Notes: a model not told the origin generated them from the sequence alone. DNA of 64,000 nt from Holacanthus passer (GCA_025331565.1 JAFREQ010000040.1:6139001-6203000), one strand, 5' to 3'. Shown: positions 12,901 through 27,058, numbered from the stretch's first letter. Program-made: numbers and translations.

Positions 12901-15900
12901 TCCCCGGAGACTGAAGACTGAGGCTTTGTTCAGCATGCTAGCGGAAGGGGGTTTGTGGAGTCTTGGAGCTCCAGGATTCGCTGGGCTCCAGGCCTCACAC
13001 ACTGTTCCATTAGAAGCAAAGGAACCCCAAAGAGTGTTATATTAAAAGATGCTTTAAAAATTGACTGGGGAGACTATAAGGTGGACGACAGAGCTTCCAA
13101 CCAGAAATTCAAAAGCCTCAGTTGATTGTGAATTTGAGTTCTTTCTTTTTTTGTATTTTTTGGCAAAAAAGTGTTGGATTGGCACTTTTCTGAGAGACTA
13201 GATCATCCAATGCCAAAAAAGAATACAGGAAAACAGAAAAGTAAACAGGAAAAAGGAGTCATTTTAAGTGTGTGTGCGTGCCGGTGGGGGTGGAGAGAGA
13301 GAGAGAGAGTGAGTGAGAGAGAGAGAGTGTATGTAAGGTGGAAAGTGTCAGAGGGGTAAGAGTCAGATAAACAGATTAAGAAAGTAAGTGAGGGAGAAGA
13401 GGATAAAGTAGTCAGAGACAGGAAAGAAAATAAGGGCATGAAGAGAGAAAAGAGCAGCCAGAGAGAGAGGAAGATAGAGAGAGGATCCCTCTGGATGGGG
13501 AGATTGTAACATCACACTGTAGGGTCCCTTATGGGACAGCCGCAGACGGAGCACACTCCCTGCTGCATGCAGGAAGAGGAAGCTTTGCCAGCATGGAAAA
13601 CATACAAGAGAAGAGCGGAGCAGAGAAAAACGCAGTTCCCCCAGAGACGAAGTGGGAATTTTCTGCTAGCACAAACACTATGTAGGCAGATAGCTGAGAG
13701 AGAAGAGGGGAGGAGATGGCAGGGAATAAGTAAAAAGAGGGATGCTGGAGGAAGGGAGGGAGCGCATAAAGGAGAGATGCATGGATGAAATGGTGGGAAA
13801 GTAGAGGAGAAGGGTTCAGAGGAGAAGAAAAGCAGAGGGGTAGTACAAGTCAGATAAATTGATTTGTTACATAATGGTGTAATGAGAATAGACCAGAGTT
13901 CATGGTGTGATTCAGTGAGAATGTTCCCCTCTGATAATATATGAGGCACAAAATCACACATGTAACTATGGAAAGATGATTTTTTTAAATTTGTTTTGAA
14001 ATTGTGATCCATCATCACAGAGCGAGTTTTTTTTTTTTCTCAAATCAAAATATTAATAATTACTACAAAAATATTATATACTGACGTTACATTTTGTCAC
14101 CACAGTTTATGACTTCGCTGGTTGAATTTTTGACCCTTGGTGTCATCTGCACTGATCATCATGTGGAAGCCCATTAAGCCTTTATTACAGGGAGCCACTT
14201 TGTGTATTAGGACACCAAATATCACCCGGTATGATGTTCAATACAATATCTATATAGATATCTGTAATGTATGTGTACGCCTGTGTGTGTGTGTGTGTGC
14301 CGCTGGTTAAGTGCAGAGGGGGCAGCTGAAAAGTGCCATTAAACCAGAGTAACCTAAGTGGCGTATTAGTGCAACTCAGCCAGAGCCACGGGGTCATCAG
14401 AGAGGCTCTGATCAGAGGTCAGAGTGTGCTGCTGTGAAATGGGACATTACCGCTCACCAACACAGCAATAAATACAGAAAGAAACTTTAACTGCTGTAAA
14501 ATATGAGGCAGCCCTCTTTTTTTTTTTCGCAGCATACGGGACGTGCACGTCTGCGGGTGTGTGCGCGAGAACGCATGTGCCTCGGTGTGTGTCTAGGGCT
14601 GCGGTTTTGCTTTAGGGAGGGAAGAGGATGGGGTTAGGGAGGGGTTTAATATGCTACTTTAGCCCTCGGGGGGCTGTACAGTTGAAAGTCAGTGCATGAG
14701 GCGTGCAGAATCACACCAGCCTGCATTACAGAGGGACTGGGGGTGGTGGGGGATTGGACGGGTGGGGGGGCTGCTATAAAAAGTGAAATCATATCACTTA
14801 GCAGCTGAGTGCAGATAAAGCTGTGTTTGAACTGGGAGGCATAAATTATACATTGTAAACAGAGCGTTGGGAGACTACGGCTCGTTTAAATTATGACAGA
14901 GGGTAGTTTTTCTCCTCTCCTTTCTTCCTTCCCGCACTTCTGTTTCTGCCGCTCTCGCTCACAGTTTCCTTCCCCTCGGCCCCCCGATCCTGCTGACTTT
15001 TTTACCTCGTGCTCTCTCGTTCACTTTCCCTCCATCGCCGGGCCTCAACAAGCAGCCACCTCCGCACACGCTCATACTCAATCACGCTCTTAAATTGTTT
15101 GCTGTTTCAAGGCTGAGGATAAGCCATTTTCTCCTAATGTGCCCGTTATCTCTTTTAAATGTTTTAATTTGCTGCTTGGTTATGGCTCCCATTGTTGAAA
15201 GGCGGTGACACCTCCTCTCGCCGCCACCCCTCTCTAAGCCCTCTCCCACAGTGTTATTGAGAAGTAGCGTTCCACACATGTCATGGGTGGAGGAAAAAAA
15301 AAACAGGGCGAGCGGGCTGGCAGAGCTCTACGTGATTTGATCAATGGTCCCCTCCTGCATAGTTCAAGTTGGGCTGCTGTGTTGTGTTTTTTTTTTTTTT
15401 TTTAAAGGTGCCTTCGTCCCTCCTGACAAGTGCGAGGTTATTGATCAGTTTATTCAATTTGCCGTTGACCGCTCGGCACCGTCTCTCTGCTCACAAGTCA
15501 ATAGTGGAGGATTGAGAGGGTGAGTGCCTCCCCTGACCTCCCCTCCCTCAATCTCTGACTCGTCTCGTCCGCCCCACCACACATACGCACGCACACTTAT
15601 AGAAAAACACACACACACACGCACAAAATGAATGACTCTCTCTGCCCGTTGTACCCACACCTCTGATCCCAGCTACAATTTTGATTAGTCTTGAAGTGCT
15701 GCAAGGTCAGGGCAGGACTGTGTGTGTATCTGGTGTTAGCTGATGCTGTCAGATAAAGGTCTTAAGCTCTGCTGGGGTGGGTGCTCTGTTTTTTTTTCTA
15801 TGTGTGTCTGTGTACACATGTGTCTGTGCCAGGGTGGCTGTAGGCTGCGTCTCCTCTAGAGGTGATCGCAGCCGCTCCGAAGCAGGGATCAGTGACCTTG

Positions 15901-16005
15901 CCCTGTTTGGCAGACACTGCTCAACTTGTGTGTCTATGCGTGTGTTCGTGCGTACATGTTTGTTCTTGTACTGATTAGGAAAGTCTTCCAGAGCAAGGAC
16001 TGTTG

Positions 16006-16278
16006 GGCCGTGTTCAGACCGACAATAACACTGCGTCAAAGAAACGCAGGGGCTAAACTGGTCCGGGTGACTGGTGCAGGTACAGGTGCAGCGAGGAAAT
16101 TCAAACCAGGAAGATCAGAAGGTGGATCGGACACAAAGACGCTGCAGTTTATAGTCTTTGGAGGCAGAATCTCTCTAGAAATGAATCATGGCAGCAATAA
16201 TGTGCATCACTTGCAACGTTGAATGAATAGGAAAGCTGTAATATTTGAAGCTGTGCTGTTGTTGGTCTGAACGCAGCC
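16006..16278. mobile_element. 273-bp non-autonomous TIR DNA transposon
   Basis: The left end GGCCGTGTTCAGACCGACAA is inverted at the right end as GGCTGCGTTCAGACCAACAA (17 of 20 identical, all differences transitions), with weaker pairing to about 32 bp. Both ends are flanked by TTG, which could be a 3-bp target duplication. There is no transposase frame. GTGTTCAGACC-type ends are known to me from fish non-autonomous elements. A 3-bp duplication would point to the PIF/Harbinger type, but the classification is open. Confidence 0.65.
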
Positions 16279-18590
16279 TTGCAGGTCTGTGGATTAGGTT
16301 TCTTATCAGAGATGTTTTAAAATTTCGTGTTGGGATCAAAACAATTGCAGTGTGGTCCATTGTTAAGTGAACCAAACATCTTTGTGCATCTAGAAATTCC
16401 AGTTTATATATGCAGCATCTCTTTTTCATCGTGCTTAACCGGGAAAGTTGTGAATTTCCTTCATTTTTGGGTTATGAATTAGCATAGCTCAGTTTCTCTC
16501 TCTGCTCATCAGCGCTGCTTCATTTCGGGACTTAGTTCATTTATGAAGACCAGACTGGGTGCTGCAACCCTTTGCCTCTGCATGGAGCGAGAGGAGATAA
16601 TTATTCTCTTTCTGACTCACACATTTCGATGAAAAATGCATACAGCTGGGACTCGAAGCAGCTTATCAAAAGGTTAACTCTTCCCCACAGTTGTCTGTGC
16701 CTACAAAGGGGAGCATTTCCAACAACAGTGGCGGCGTCGGACCACTTTGTGTTTCCCCGCTGTTTTGTTTGGGTGTTTTCTGCATTGTTGTGACCCGCCG
16801 CTGGCCCAACGCTTTGTTTTCCCGAAGTTAACTTTCAATCAAGAGACAAGCCAGCTGTTGTTTGTGTTGTGTTCTGTATATCATTTCTTAAGCAGCGATC
16901 TGAGTGCGGATTCACAGCGAAATGATTCTGCCATGAATATATATACAGCACAGCTATTTCCTATCAACTTTCAGCTTTATCTGTGCAATTAAACACTGAC
17001 GTTACATGCAAACAAACATGCAAACCAGTTTTCATGCACCTCTGTTTTGTTAATTATAGTCTCATACATAATGGCTGACAAGCATCGTGCAATCTGACCA
17101 AGCAGAACATACACAATGTGCTATATTCAGTATGCACGTCATTGTGCTTGATAGCTCTTTAGATCATCTCATTGAGATTCAAAAATCTTTTGCCATTTTC
17201 ACCTTCACGTACACTATATTCCCACATACGCTACTGTCACTCATTTATACACATGCATGCACACACATAAAGTTAACACACACACACACACACACTTGAG
17301 GCCTTATGTGGCATGAGCGCTGCCTGGGAAAGTGATAGCAAGAGAAAAGAAGCTCTGGAGAGTGAATTATCTCTTTAGATGTCATTGAGGGGCGCCTCTT
17401 TTCTCTCCCTCTCCTTCCCTCTATCATTTTCCTCTTTCTTCCCCTCTCTCTGTCTCCCTCTCTCTTGTTCCCACTTGCTCTCTCAAATCATGCTCGCCTC
17501 CAGTGGTATTCAGACAGTCCAAGGACAAAGTAGAGATATGCTGGGAGCAATGGACTGTCCGTCAGTGTGTTTGTGTGCGTGCGTGAGAGTGAGAGAGAGG
17601 GGGGGGGTTGATGTTGAGTCTTTGAAGCTGTTCTCCCCTTGTCCTGACAGATCCGAGTCTCGTCCCTCTCCGTTTAACCCCCTGATGCTACATCACACAC
17701 TCACACACAAACAAAACACACTTTCCAGGCTGCTGTGGACGAAGCTGAGCGACGCAATGCGCGGCTCGCTATTGTCGAGGTCACGCCCTTGTGTTTAAGG
17801 ACTGTTACATTTACTTCATTTGATATTTATTGACTTGTCAAGGTGACTGTAATGATATTAAACAGTTCATTTCCATAAAGTTGTAAGATATGTGTTATAT
17901 GTGTATATTCACACGTCTGAGCCTTGTATTTGCAGCACCAAGCCAGCAGTCTCTATATTATTAAGTCATGCAGTGTGTCAATGTGGCCTTGGCTTGTCTG
18001 ACTAAACCTGACTGAAGTAGATGGCCCCAGGGTCTGTGACCCTGAAAGAGGCGCGTGCACACACACGTACACACCTACACACAAAACCAACCAGATGCCT
18101 GACCTACTCCCCTCATGCCACACACACAAATCCATCCCGGAGACAGACTTCTCCTTCTGTGTGTGTGTGTGACACGGCCGCTCCGCTCTCTCAGACAAAC
18201 AGGGGAAATCCTCCTTGTCTTGCCTTGTCCATCACAAACCATCTCGCTGTCCCGGCGCACGTGGGCCCCTTCAAACCCTCCCCTGATCTCCCCGGCCAGA
18301 CTCCAAGCCCAAGAGATTTGACCAACACACATGCACACACACATATCCACAAGCGCAGGCCCCTTGGCTCCAGCCGGGTTCCCCTGACGCAGGGACACAC
18401 GCAGGCAGGAAGTTTGAGGAGAGGTTTGTGTCAGTTTGCTTCTCTTAGAACACTTCAGGTCTGACCCTCTCTTGACCAGGCAGCTTCCTCCTCCTCCATC
18501 TCTCCGTAAACAACCACATCCCCGCGACTGAAGGCGTGCCGGCTCGCAGAGTGTAATAACATCACTTATGTTTTGATGTGAGGCGGAACG

Positions 18591-18623
18591 TCTACGTGAG
18601 CTAGGGAGGCGGTCTCACGTAGA
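18591..18623. repeat. 10-bp perfect inverted repeat, 13-nt loop
   Basis: TCTACGTGAG (18591-18600) and CTCACGTAGA (18614-18623). Each arm carries a CACGTA/TACGTG half, an E-box-like (bHLH-PAS type) word. Confidence 0.75.
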
Positions 18624-19058
18624 TATGTTTGTGTGTTATGGCTGTGTGTAGCAGAAGAAACCTTACGTGTGTGTGTGTATGTGTGCGTTTCCTTCTGGGT
18701 TTTCTCTGATTGCAGGAATGGCAGATCTTCGTCATGGAGGAAGCCACGTTAACCTGTCACCTTAGCGGTCTTCTCCTCCCACTATTTATCCATTGTGTAT
18801 CCTTAAAACACATACCCGCCCATGCACGCGCGTGAAAACACGCACACACACACACATAAAGAGGGGTTGTCCACTGATCTTGTTGAGTGTGTGTCAACTC
18901 CATTAGCACATTCCCAGATAGGGCCAGAGCCCTCTTATCTGTGGCGACCCATTAATTACACTTTGTTCCCTTAAGTGATCTATTTCAGACCTGCTCCACC
19001 CTCAACACCCACTCTCTGCTATCTCCACCCCGGGCCTGCTCCTCCCCCACCTGACCTC

Positions 19059-19093
19059 TCTCCTCTCCTCTCCTCTCCTCTCCTCTCCTCTCC
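19059..19093 (+). repeat. (TCCTC)n pentanucleotide repeat
   Basis: About seven TCCTC units, a polypyrimidine tract. Confidence 0.9.
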
Positions 19094-20429
19094 ATCTATC
19101 CTACACTCTCTCCCACCCTACAACTCTCACACACCATCTCCCCCTCTCTATATGTGTTACAATGCATGGGATCAGAAGGTCATGTGACAAGTAGCTTTAC
19201 ACGTCCATAGCAGGTGTGTGCGTCCATTTGAGGCATAAAAAGAAAAATGAGGCTCTTACAGAACATTTGGTAGATTTAGATGTTCAATTTCCATTGCTGT
19301 AAACTCTTATTCCAAAACTATGTGGAAATCAAATAGTTTCCATCAGGTGGCCATGTTTCTTTTCTCTCTCTGTTCTGTTTGTGTGTGTGTAAATGTGAAC
19401 ACGATAAAAAACTCTTTAGCTCACATAAATATCAGTCTCATAAATATCTTTGTGTCCTCCTGCATGCCTGTCTGCCTGTGGTTTTATATTTTGAAGTGTG
19501 TATTTGTATTACCTGTCTCTATGTGTGTGTGCCCTCTGCACCCGGGTGACGCTACGCAGTGAGAAGTGTTAGACAATCAAGCATTTCATCTCACCTGAGA
19601 AACCTGCAGGTGTACGTTTGTACATTTGACTATGTGTTTACTCTTGTGTGCACCTTCAGTTCACCGCAGTCCGAGGCCAAAGAGAAGAATCCAAGCGGCT
19701 CCGCTCGTTTGATCATTTGCATTGCTTTTCCTTTTCTTGTCCTGAGGTCCAAAGGCAGCTGCTTTGTGCGAACGAAGACGTGTTTTCTCGGCTTTGTTGA
19801 AGATTGACACAGGTGACAAATCATTGCATGGAATATCAATCATTTGCGTCCACTGCTGAGCTCTCTTTTAGCTTGTCGTGCAAAAGAGATCTTTGGGTTA
19901 AGTGCTGGTCGTGACTACTGTTGCTATAAGGCTATCTATCCGCTTCATGCTTTTGCCAAACATACGCAACGTTTGTGAAGAACACGCAGCGTTGTAAGTA
20001 ATGAAAGCCACAAGTGTAGCGCTGTGCAAACATCTACAGCCAGAGGAAAGATTTACATGATTGAATGTAAAGAAAAGGGGGGGAACATTTAAGAAAAATA
20101 TTGCCATATGTTATATATTCTCTAAACATGCTGCCAGTGTATAAAGCTTTTAGAGGCTTCACAGTTATACCTTGCATTGCACAAAGCTTGTGCCAGTGGT
20201 GTTAATAGCTGTGCTCTATTCTTCTATAGAGCTTAGACAACCTGGCTAGTGAAGGAGGGCTGTGTGTAAGGTGTGTCACCATGGCCTTGTGTGGTTGGGT
20301 TCTCACACTCAAAGCTGTCTATTCTGTGACCACTGATTCTGAATGCGGCCTGTCATTCTTACAGGTGCAAGGGGGCCTCTCTTACCCCTCTCCTCCTCCT
20401 CCACCTCTTTTGTGACTGAGTGATGTGTG

Positions 20430-20852
20430 TATGTCTGATATTGTAGAAGTGTGCGTGTGTGTGCGTGCAAGTGTGTGTTTTTCTATGCCTGGTATTGTCC
20501 TGAAGGTGCTAGGGAGGTTCGCGAGTGTGTGTGTGTGTGTGTGCGTGCGCGCATTTGTGTGTGCCATACCTCATTGTGTTGAAGTGGAGCAGAGGTTGTG
20601 TGTTTATGTGAGTGAGGAGTGAGTGTAGTATAGTGAAGTAGTGCAGCGAGGGTGCAGTTTGGCTTGGATTGGGTTATATAGACTCTGTGCTTGTGTGTGT
20701 GTGTGTGTGTGTGTTTGCATGGGCACACCCACATGTGCACATGCTCCGTCTCCACCAGTGTCTTTGGCAAGGTTGTCTGTCCTGACCCTTGCCCAGGCAC
20801 CGTGATGTGTGTGTGTGTGTGTCTGTGTCAGTGTGTGTGTGTGTGTGTGTCA
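20430..20852 (+). repeat. Cluster of short (GT)n tracts
   Basis: Separate GT runs near 20450, 20524-20543, 20692-20715 and 20806-20851 are divided by GCGTGCGCGC-type and unique sequence. Confidence 0.85.
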
Positions 20853-23257
20853 CTTGTGCCTATGTGAGTGCACGTATACGCATGCATGCAGTGCCTCCAC
20901 TAATGGACAGTCTTTGTGGGGGCCTCTCTTTTCAGCCATGCTGCTTTTGAGACACATTGTGCCTGGGCATAGAAACAGAAGCTCTCCATTGCCCCTCAAT
21001 AGGCCAAAAACAAAACCGTGTCAGGCGAGCTAGCAGCCCCTGAGTGTTTGCCATTTAAGTCCTGACCAATGGTGGTGCAGCTGGAACAAAGGGCCTGGAC
21101 AGGGAAGGAGGCCCGCACTGTTTACAGTGCTAATGTCTGGGTGGCACTCCCAACAAGGCCCCTCCATACACATACATGTGTACGCACACTCAGTCACTCA
21201 ATCTCTCTCTTTCTGTGACGCTCTCTGTCACATACGTACACCGAATCAACAGGTACGCATGCAGACGTCGTGTGTGTTTAAAACAAAAACTTGCAGTGAA
21301 TCTTGAACATGGCGGAGTGAACATTTGCATCGATATGTCCATCGAATTGTGCATCTGATAATTGAAGTGACTACTTTGTTTTTAAAAGCCACCATGAATT
21401 CTATTACAAAGATGTTATAGTAATTATTAGATTTTTTTAGTCATGAGCAAACTGTGCTCAGACTAAATCTCAAATTCTCCCTTTAACCAGCATATTTCAT
21501 ATAGTTTAGTCATTAACTCTAAACTGATTATTTTCTTTAATTTTTAATTTCTTTTTAGCCACGTCTAAAATAGCAATTTAGAGTTTGGGGAAAATAAGGT
21601 ATCTACAGTTTAATTAAAACACTAATTCTGTCTTTCAGTCATTTAATATATACATTTAATTGACTGATTTTGTTACGCATCTTAATGGTTGTTACATGAG
21701 AGAGATATTTGTTCTCGATGTCCTTCCTTGTGTCTCTCCTAAGAGAATTGCCTAGCACCTTGTTTTCACATGCTGTGTGTACACATAAATATACTAACTT
21801 GAGAACTAACTTTAATCCTCACTTTTAATACTTAGGTGCACTTTTTCTCATTTTTTAAATAAATCTGTGTCTCTCTTAATTAATGTTATTATTATTCCAA
21901 CCCAAAGTAAAGAAATAAAAAGTAAATGAGAAAAGGTGCAACTGATGTCTTTGTGAAATGCCACAGACAGCTGTCTCTCCTCTTGTGTGCATCGCCCCGT
22001 TTTAGTGGAGCCGAGTAAAACAACTGACTGACAACAATTGAATTGAGAGGTGCTGCCAGAGGAGAGGGCATGTTTGGGCTTTTGATTTTTACTGAAGAGG
22101 AGAGGGGAGAGTCTGACACTGGTATCAAATAGCTTGCACTGTCCTTGGACCGGGGTTATCTTGTAAATACTCCGCTCCAAGTCTATAAAAGCGAGGGTCC
22201 TTTATGACGGCCAAGGCCACTCATTCACGTTAAAATAAAAAAGCACTCAGTGCAGTCTCAGTGTCTGGGAAGGGAGGCGGCAAGTGGGGAAGGAAGATGA
22301 AGGGAGGGAGCTGAAGGAGAAAGAAGTAGAAAGTAGAAGTACGGTGCTGCACTGTCTTCTGTGTGTGGAGTCCTTGTTGCCACAAGTTTTCGTCTTCCTG
22401 AAATTATTGTATGGAATGTAAAGTAGCTTACATTGGGTGATGATTTCAACAAGTTAATGTGATATTCTCCCCTCTCTGGGCTTTCACTCGATTTTCTTCC
22501 TCTATGTCTCTCTTCTGTTTGTATTTTATTCTAAGTAAATACAGAGTCCCCTCAGCGGCCCCTGTAGCTAGTGATTCAGGTTCCTCATCTCTGGATGTGT
22601 AATGAGTTCTGCCTTGTTTTTGTCTAACAACAACACGCAATAATAAGCAAAGTAATTAAAAGCAGTGCGAGGGAGATGGGGGGGGAAAGGCAGACCCAGC
22701 TTACTGACGAGCATTAAAAATGAATTGCATTCAAGAAGCAGCAGTGGCATCGCTAGTTTGATGAAATGAGCTCTGTTTTGAGTAGTTTTTCTCTTTTCAT
22801 TTTTTTCTTGTGTGGTGCATGTGTGTCCGTCCTGCTCCTGTAGATGTGTGGAGGCTTAGTACCGTGTTGATTTTATTAAAAATGAAGACATAAGGTAGCA
22901 TAGCATAAACAAAAGTCTGATTATACCTGTTACACTGACGTGGATGTCTTCACCCCGAGTGGAAATTGAGCGGTGGCGGTGGGGAGGGGGCGTAAATTTA
23001 GATTTAATTAGCTTTCTGACTGAGGACAACATCTCCACGTTTTGTTACAGAGGACAGAGTTGCTCTGGCAGCGTGGCTGACCGGCTGTCACCTGCCTTGG
23101 CTCTCTTTGACCTCGTCTCCAGCGGTAACATATCCGACCCCCTTCGACAGACAGCCACGTGGGACAAAATGGCATTCTTGACCTTTACGCATGTCGGCAA
23201 GCAAGATGACAACACGCATAACTGACTGTACGTGCGTGTGTGTCTCATGTGGACAAC

Positions 23258-23283
23258 CACACACACACACACACACACACACA
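23258..23283 (+). repeat. (CA)n microsatellite
   Basis: About 13 CA units; a GTGCGTGTGTGT stretch lies just upstream, so the two strands could fold on each other. Confidence 0.9.
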
Positions 23284-24267
23284 TGCACACACACTGTGCA
23301 CATCCTTTCACACGCACCACAGAAGATCATCTAATATCAGAGAGCGTCAGGGGCGGAAATCCGATCGTCTGACAACCAGGATACAGATAGCGATTCCCCA
23401 CCGCTGATCCATGCAACAGATAGTTTCCACAAACAGCGCCCCAGCTAGGGTTACAGCCAGCCAGGGCCCGCACCACGACGCGCTGTTCTGCCTCACATCG
23501 AGATAAAACAAAAGCTTAGGTTACCGTCGATAGGAAATCGATAAGAAAATGCACTGTTTGTGTTAGATTTTTGATGAAAACTTTGACAAGAGGAAATGAG
23601 AAAATGTTTGCTCCTGCATGCAATAATATCATGTGCATCAGTCCTGTTAGGTATTCTGTTTTTGTAATTTTCAACTCATGATTATATCATTGTTCATCTC
23701 CTTTTTTTAATTGAAGCTCATTAAATGTTTAACCCAAATGTCAGGATATTTGATTAAGCACTCATAATTGTTTAAAGAAATTCAATTCACACAAAGAAAA
23801 GTATCATCACTTTACATTTCCCTCGCCTCAGAGTCCTCTTAATAATTTGAATATGTATTTATATTATAAATGAAGCAAAGAGATACGGCCCCCTTCACAT
23901 CAATGTAATTACGAATCACAAAAAAAGTTTGATTCAAATAAAATAGGCCATTTGTACACAAGCAATTAACTGGTGCGGCTTTAAATAATGTAGCCCAGAT
24001 GGAACCTAATTATAGTCGGCATGCTTTGATTCGGGCTTTCTGTCGCAGTATCACTCGGGGCGTCACTTTGGCTTTTCAGTCACCTAGCGTTTGTTTTGAA
24101 ATTTGTGACAATCAGAGCCGATTACCATTTGTAACAGCATGCAGCGTTTGGTGCGGAGGGAAGAAAGCATGGCCCATAGCTATGGAGGAGTTTCCTTGTT
24201 TCCTTTTTAGCAGCTCAAAACTCTCCTCCCCTGTTCCCTTACCTCACTGCACACAAACGATAACAAC

Positions 24268-24285
24268 TGTGTGTGTGTGTGGATG

Positions 24286-24321
<36 letters not shown>
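24268..24321 (+). repeat. (GT)n microsatellite, interrupted by GGATGCAT
   Basis: Two GT blocks of about 6 and 16 units separated by GGATGCAT. Confidence 0.9.
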
Positions 24322-24323
<2 letters not shown>

Positions 24324-24965
24324 CGCATGTTGGGTTGCTTGGTGTTTTGGGGGAGGGCTATGTGCTACATGTGTGAGTGAATGTATGTGTGAGTGTGTGC
24401 CATCCACGAGTAGACGCTCGCAAAAGTGACGAATGTGTTTGTGTGCATGTGTGTGTCGCCGTCTTGTACCAGTGTAGAGTCAGAGGGAGATCAAACAGTC
24501 AGTCAATTACCTTGAGAGGGCTCCAGTGGCTGTGACAGAGTGGAGGAGGCTAAATATCCAGGATCAAATACTCTCCTCTGCCTGTCACATAATGAGGCAG
24601 CCTCACCAGGCGCAGACAACACACACAGAATGTTCAAACACAGGGCACGGGTTAGGTGCCGGGCTGAAACTTTGCCATGACCTGAGCAGGGAGCAGGGAA
24701 GGCGAGCTTTCACCACAGAACTTGTTTCTATACCTGGCCTTTAGTGCATTACAGTGAAACATCATCATGGAGCTCTGTGTGTGCGTGTGTGTGTGTGTGT
24801 GGCCTCACCTCAAGGTTACAGCCGTCATCATTCGACTTGCAGAAATAATCTCAGTTAAGCTTGCCATTGCCTAATGTTAATTATAAACACATTGTGAAAG
24901 TAAAGAGATTTTTTTTTCCATATTTCCCAAGACAATACCCCGTGTTATGGAGCTCACAGTAACAT

Positions 24966-25013
24966 CATTATTGCATTTACAATAAATGAGGACATTATTG
25001 CATTTACAATAAA
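24966..25013 (+). repeat. Near-tandem duplication, 21-bp match at 27-bp period
   Basis: CATTATTGCATTTACAATAAA occurs at 24966-24986 and again at 24993-25013. It is a local tandem duplication in AT-rich intron sequence. Confidence 0.9.
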
Positions 25014-27026
25014 CTTTATTAAATTAATACAATTACAATGATCTTGTTAAAATTAGCACATGCAACTTAATTGATTTACAGTTAATGCAAGAAGACGCAC
25101 ACACACACACACACAAACACACAGTGCACTTTATTTTCAAAGTTTGATCAATTAAACACCAGATACAAGTTATAATTAAACTGATTAAAATGGAAGAGCT
25201 CTGTTATATCTTGTTTGAACAATACAGGAAATCAATTGCTCATAAAAAAAAATGTGCTTATGAGTTGAAAAACTTTTTCAAGAAGGGGCTAAAATTGAGG
25301 ATAAAGTAGTGCTCATTGGCGGCTGTTTATGGGCTCACTTTACACACAAGATACAGCCAGATGACACCTCATCGATCCCCACATCTTTTAAAGATATTAC
25401 TTTGATTTGTGGTGTAGCTGAGGTAATTCTCTCCCTCTGCCCTCTCTCTCTCTCAGTCTTTAGTGGCTAGTGAAGCCCGGTCATCGGGGTTCCTCCTCTA
25501 AATCAGTGGTCACATCTCAGCTTTGACAACATCCATTAGGTTCGACACACTTTGGCTATTAAAGGAAGAGTGGACGTAAGCTGTTAAAGGCCTATTTAAG
25601 CCAGTGTGAGAGTGAGTTTATGTCTCTATGTGTGCGAGTGTTGTCTGGGGGTGGGGGGGGGGTTCTCCACCATATAGAGGGGTGGAGCTTCACACCAGAG
25701 TCATTGGAGGGGCACAGGCTCATCTGCATATTGGCACAGAGACGCCCCCCTGGTGACCCCGAACTGCGATGGGATAGGGTGGAGAGGCTGGCGGCGTTCC
25801 GGAGGAGTTCACCGCCAGTTCAGGGTGAATGAGAGAGCGCTGCGGCATTGATCGCTTCTGCAGGAGAAAAAAAAAGGACAAAACAGAAGTAAAAACACTA
25901 GTGAGGGAGAGACCGATGAGACGGGGAAAATGGAGGAGGAGGAGGTGGAAAAAAGATCACAGTGCCTCAAATTGGATATAAATGATAGATTAGAGGTGTG
26001 AGAGGGCTGTGTCTTTGTTTTCCAGGGATGGATGTTATGTTGAGCCCTACACAGGTAGCACGGTCACTGAGAGTGCTGGGTTATTGACTCCCATGATTGC
26101 TAGGCCAGTAAATTTGACCCAAGGCACTAACTGCAGTCTGCTTGCCATATAGCGTGCAGCGCAGTCCCTTATCTCAGAGCGATTGAGAACCGCCTTACAT
26201 ACTTGTGCACACAAATTACACACACACACACAAACAAAACACCAAAACCCGAACCCAAATCCACCGTCGGCCAAAGACCCCGCGCTTCCTCCCATTCTAC
26301 CAATCACACACACAAACACACATGTGCACGCACACCATCTCCATTAATGCGTCCAGGCAGGGGTCAATCTAATAAACATGGGGTCAGTGCAGTGGTCATC
26401 AGAGGCCTGTCTATGGTGAGAGAGCCTTTAAGGTGCTTCCTAATTGTATCCCTGCGGCCTTCTAGTCTGGCTTTTTATAGCTGATCACATGTACACAGAG
26501 GAGAAGGGAGGAAGCAAGGAAGGAAGGAGAAAGGAGCTGAAGAGAGGAGCAGAGACATTTTTAATGTACGTCTGATTTGAGTCATTCAGACGGGCCGAGG
26601 TTTTCAACCTTTTTCTGTTGGAACCGGTTGTTTTAATACAACCCTAACTGATTTCAGATACTGAGCTTATCCTCTTTTTTTTTTTAATCCTCCGGAGAAA
26701 ATTGTAGGGAGCCATTTTAATTTCCTTATCTTAAAAACAAATGCAGGTCCCACCAACAAAAAAAAACAGTCTTAAGTGTGCAAATAGGAATTCTCATTAT
26801 TGCAAGGCTCGTGTTCACTCGTCCCTCAGTCTGTAAACACATGTAAATTTTTCTTAGATCCATCTATCAAGGGATGGAACTCTTAATATCATCTCGTGGC
26901 AAAGCTATTCTCCCTCTGGGAAACAAGAGGGCACCTCAATATGGCTTCTCAAGTCCAGTTACAGTTGTGTTGCTAAGCAGCTGAGCTGCTAGCCAGCGGC
27001 GGCAGAAACAAGCCATTATCTGTTAG

Positions 27027-27058
27027 CGCTCTCGCTGAATGGTTAGTGAGCGAGAGCG
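27027..27058. repeat. 10-bp perfect inverted repeat, 12-nt loop
   Basis: CGCTCTCGCT (27027-27036) and AGCGAGAGCG (27049-27058). It lies in a CpG-rich patch about 0.8 kb upstream of the fam172a last exon. Confidence 0.75.

Noticed and set aside
13512..14018. 168-codon minus-strand open frame
   Set aside because: Ser/Leu/Pro-rich translation of a GA-rich plus strand; low complexity and no recognisable domain.
17300..17340. MWHE-like word considered as the fam172a penultimate exon
   Set aside because: Only three residues agree, a stop follows, and there are no splice sites in register.
25741..25760. CCCCCCTGGTGACC considered as a CTCF site
   Set aside because: It has one extra G/C in the core spacing, so the register of the AGRKGGC part is broken.
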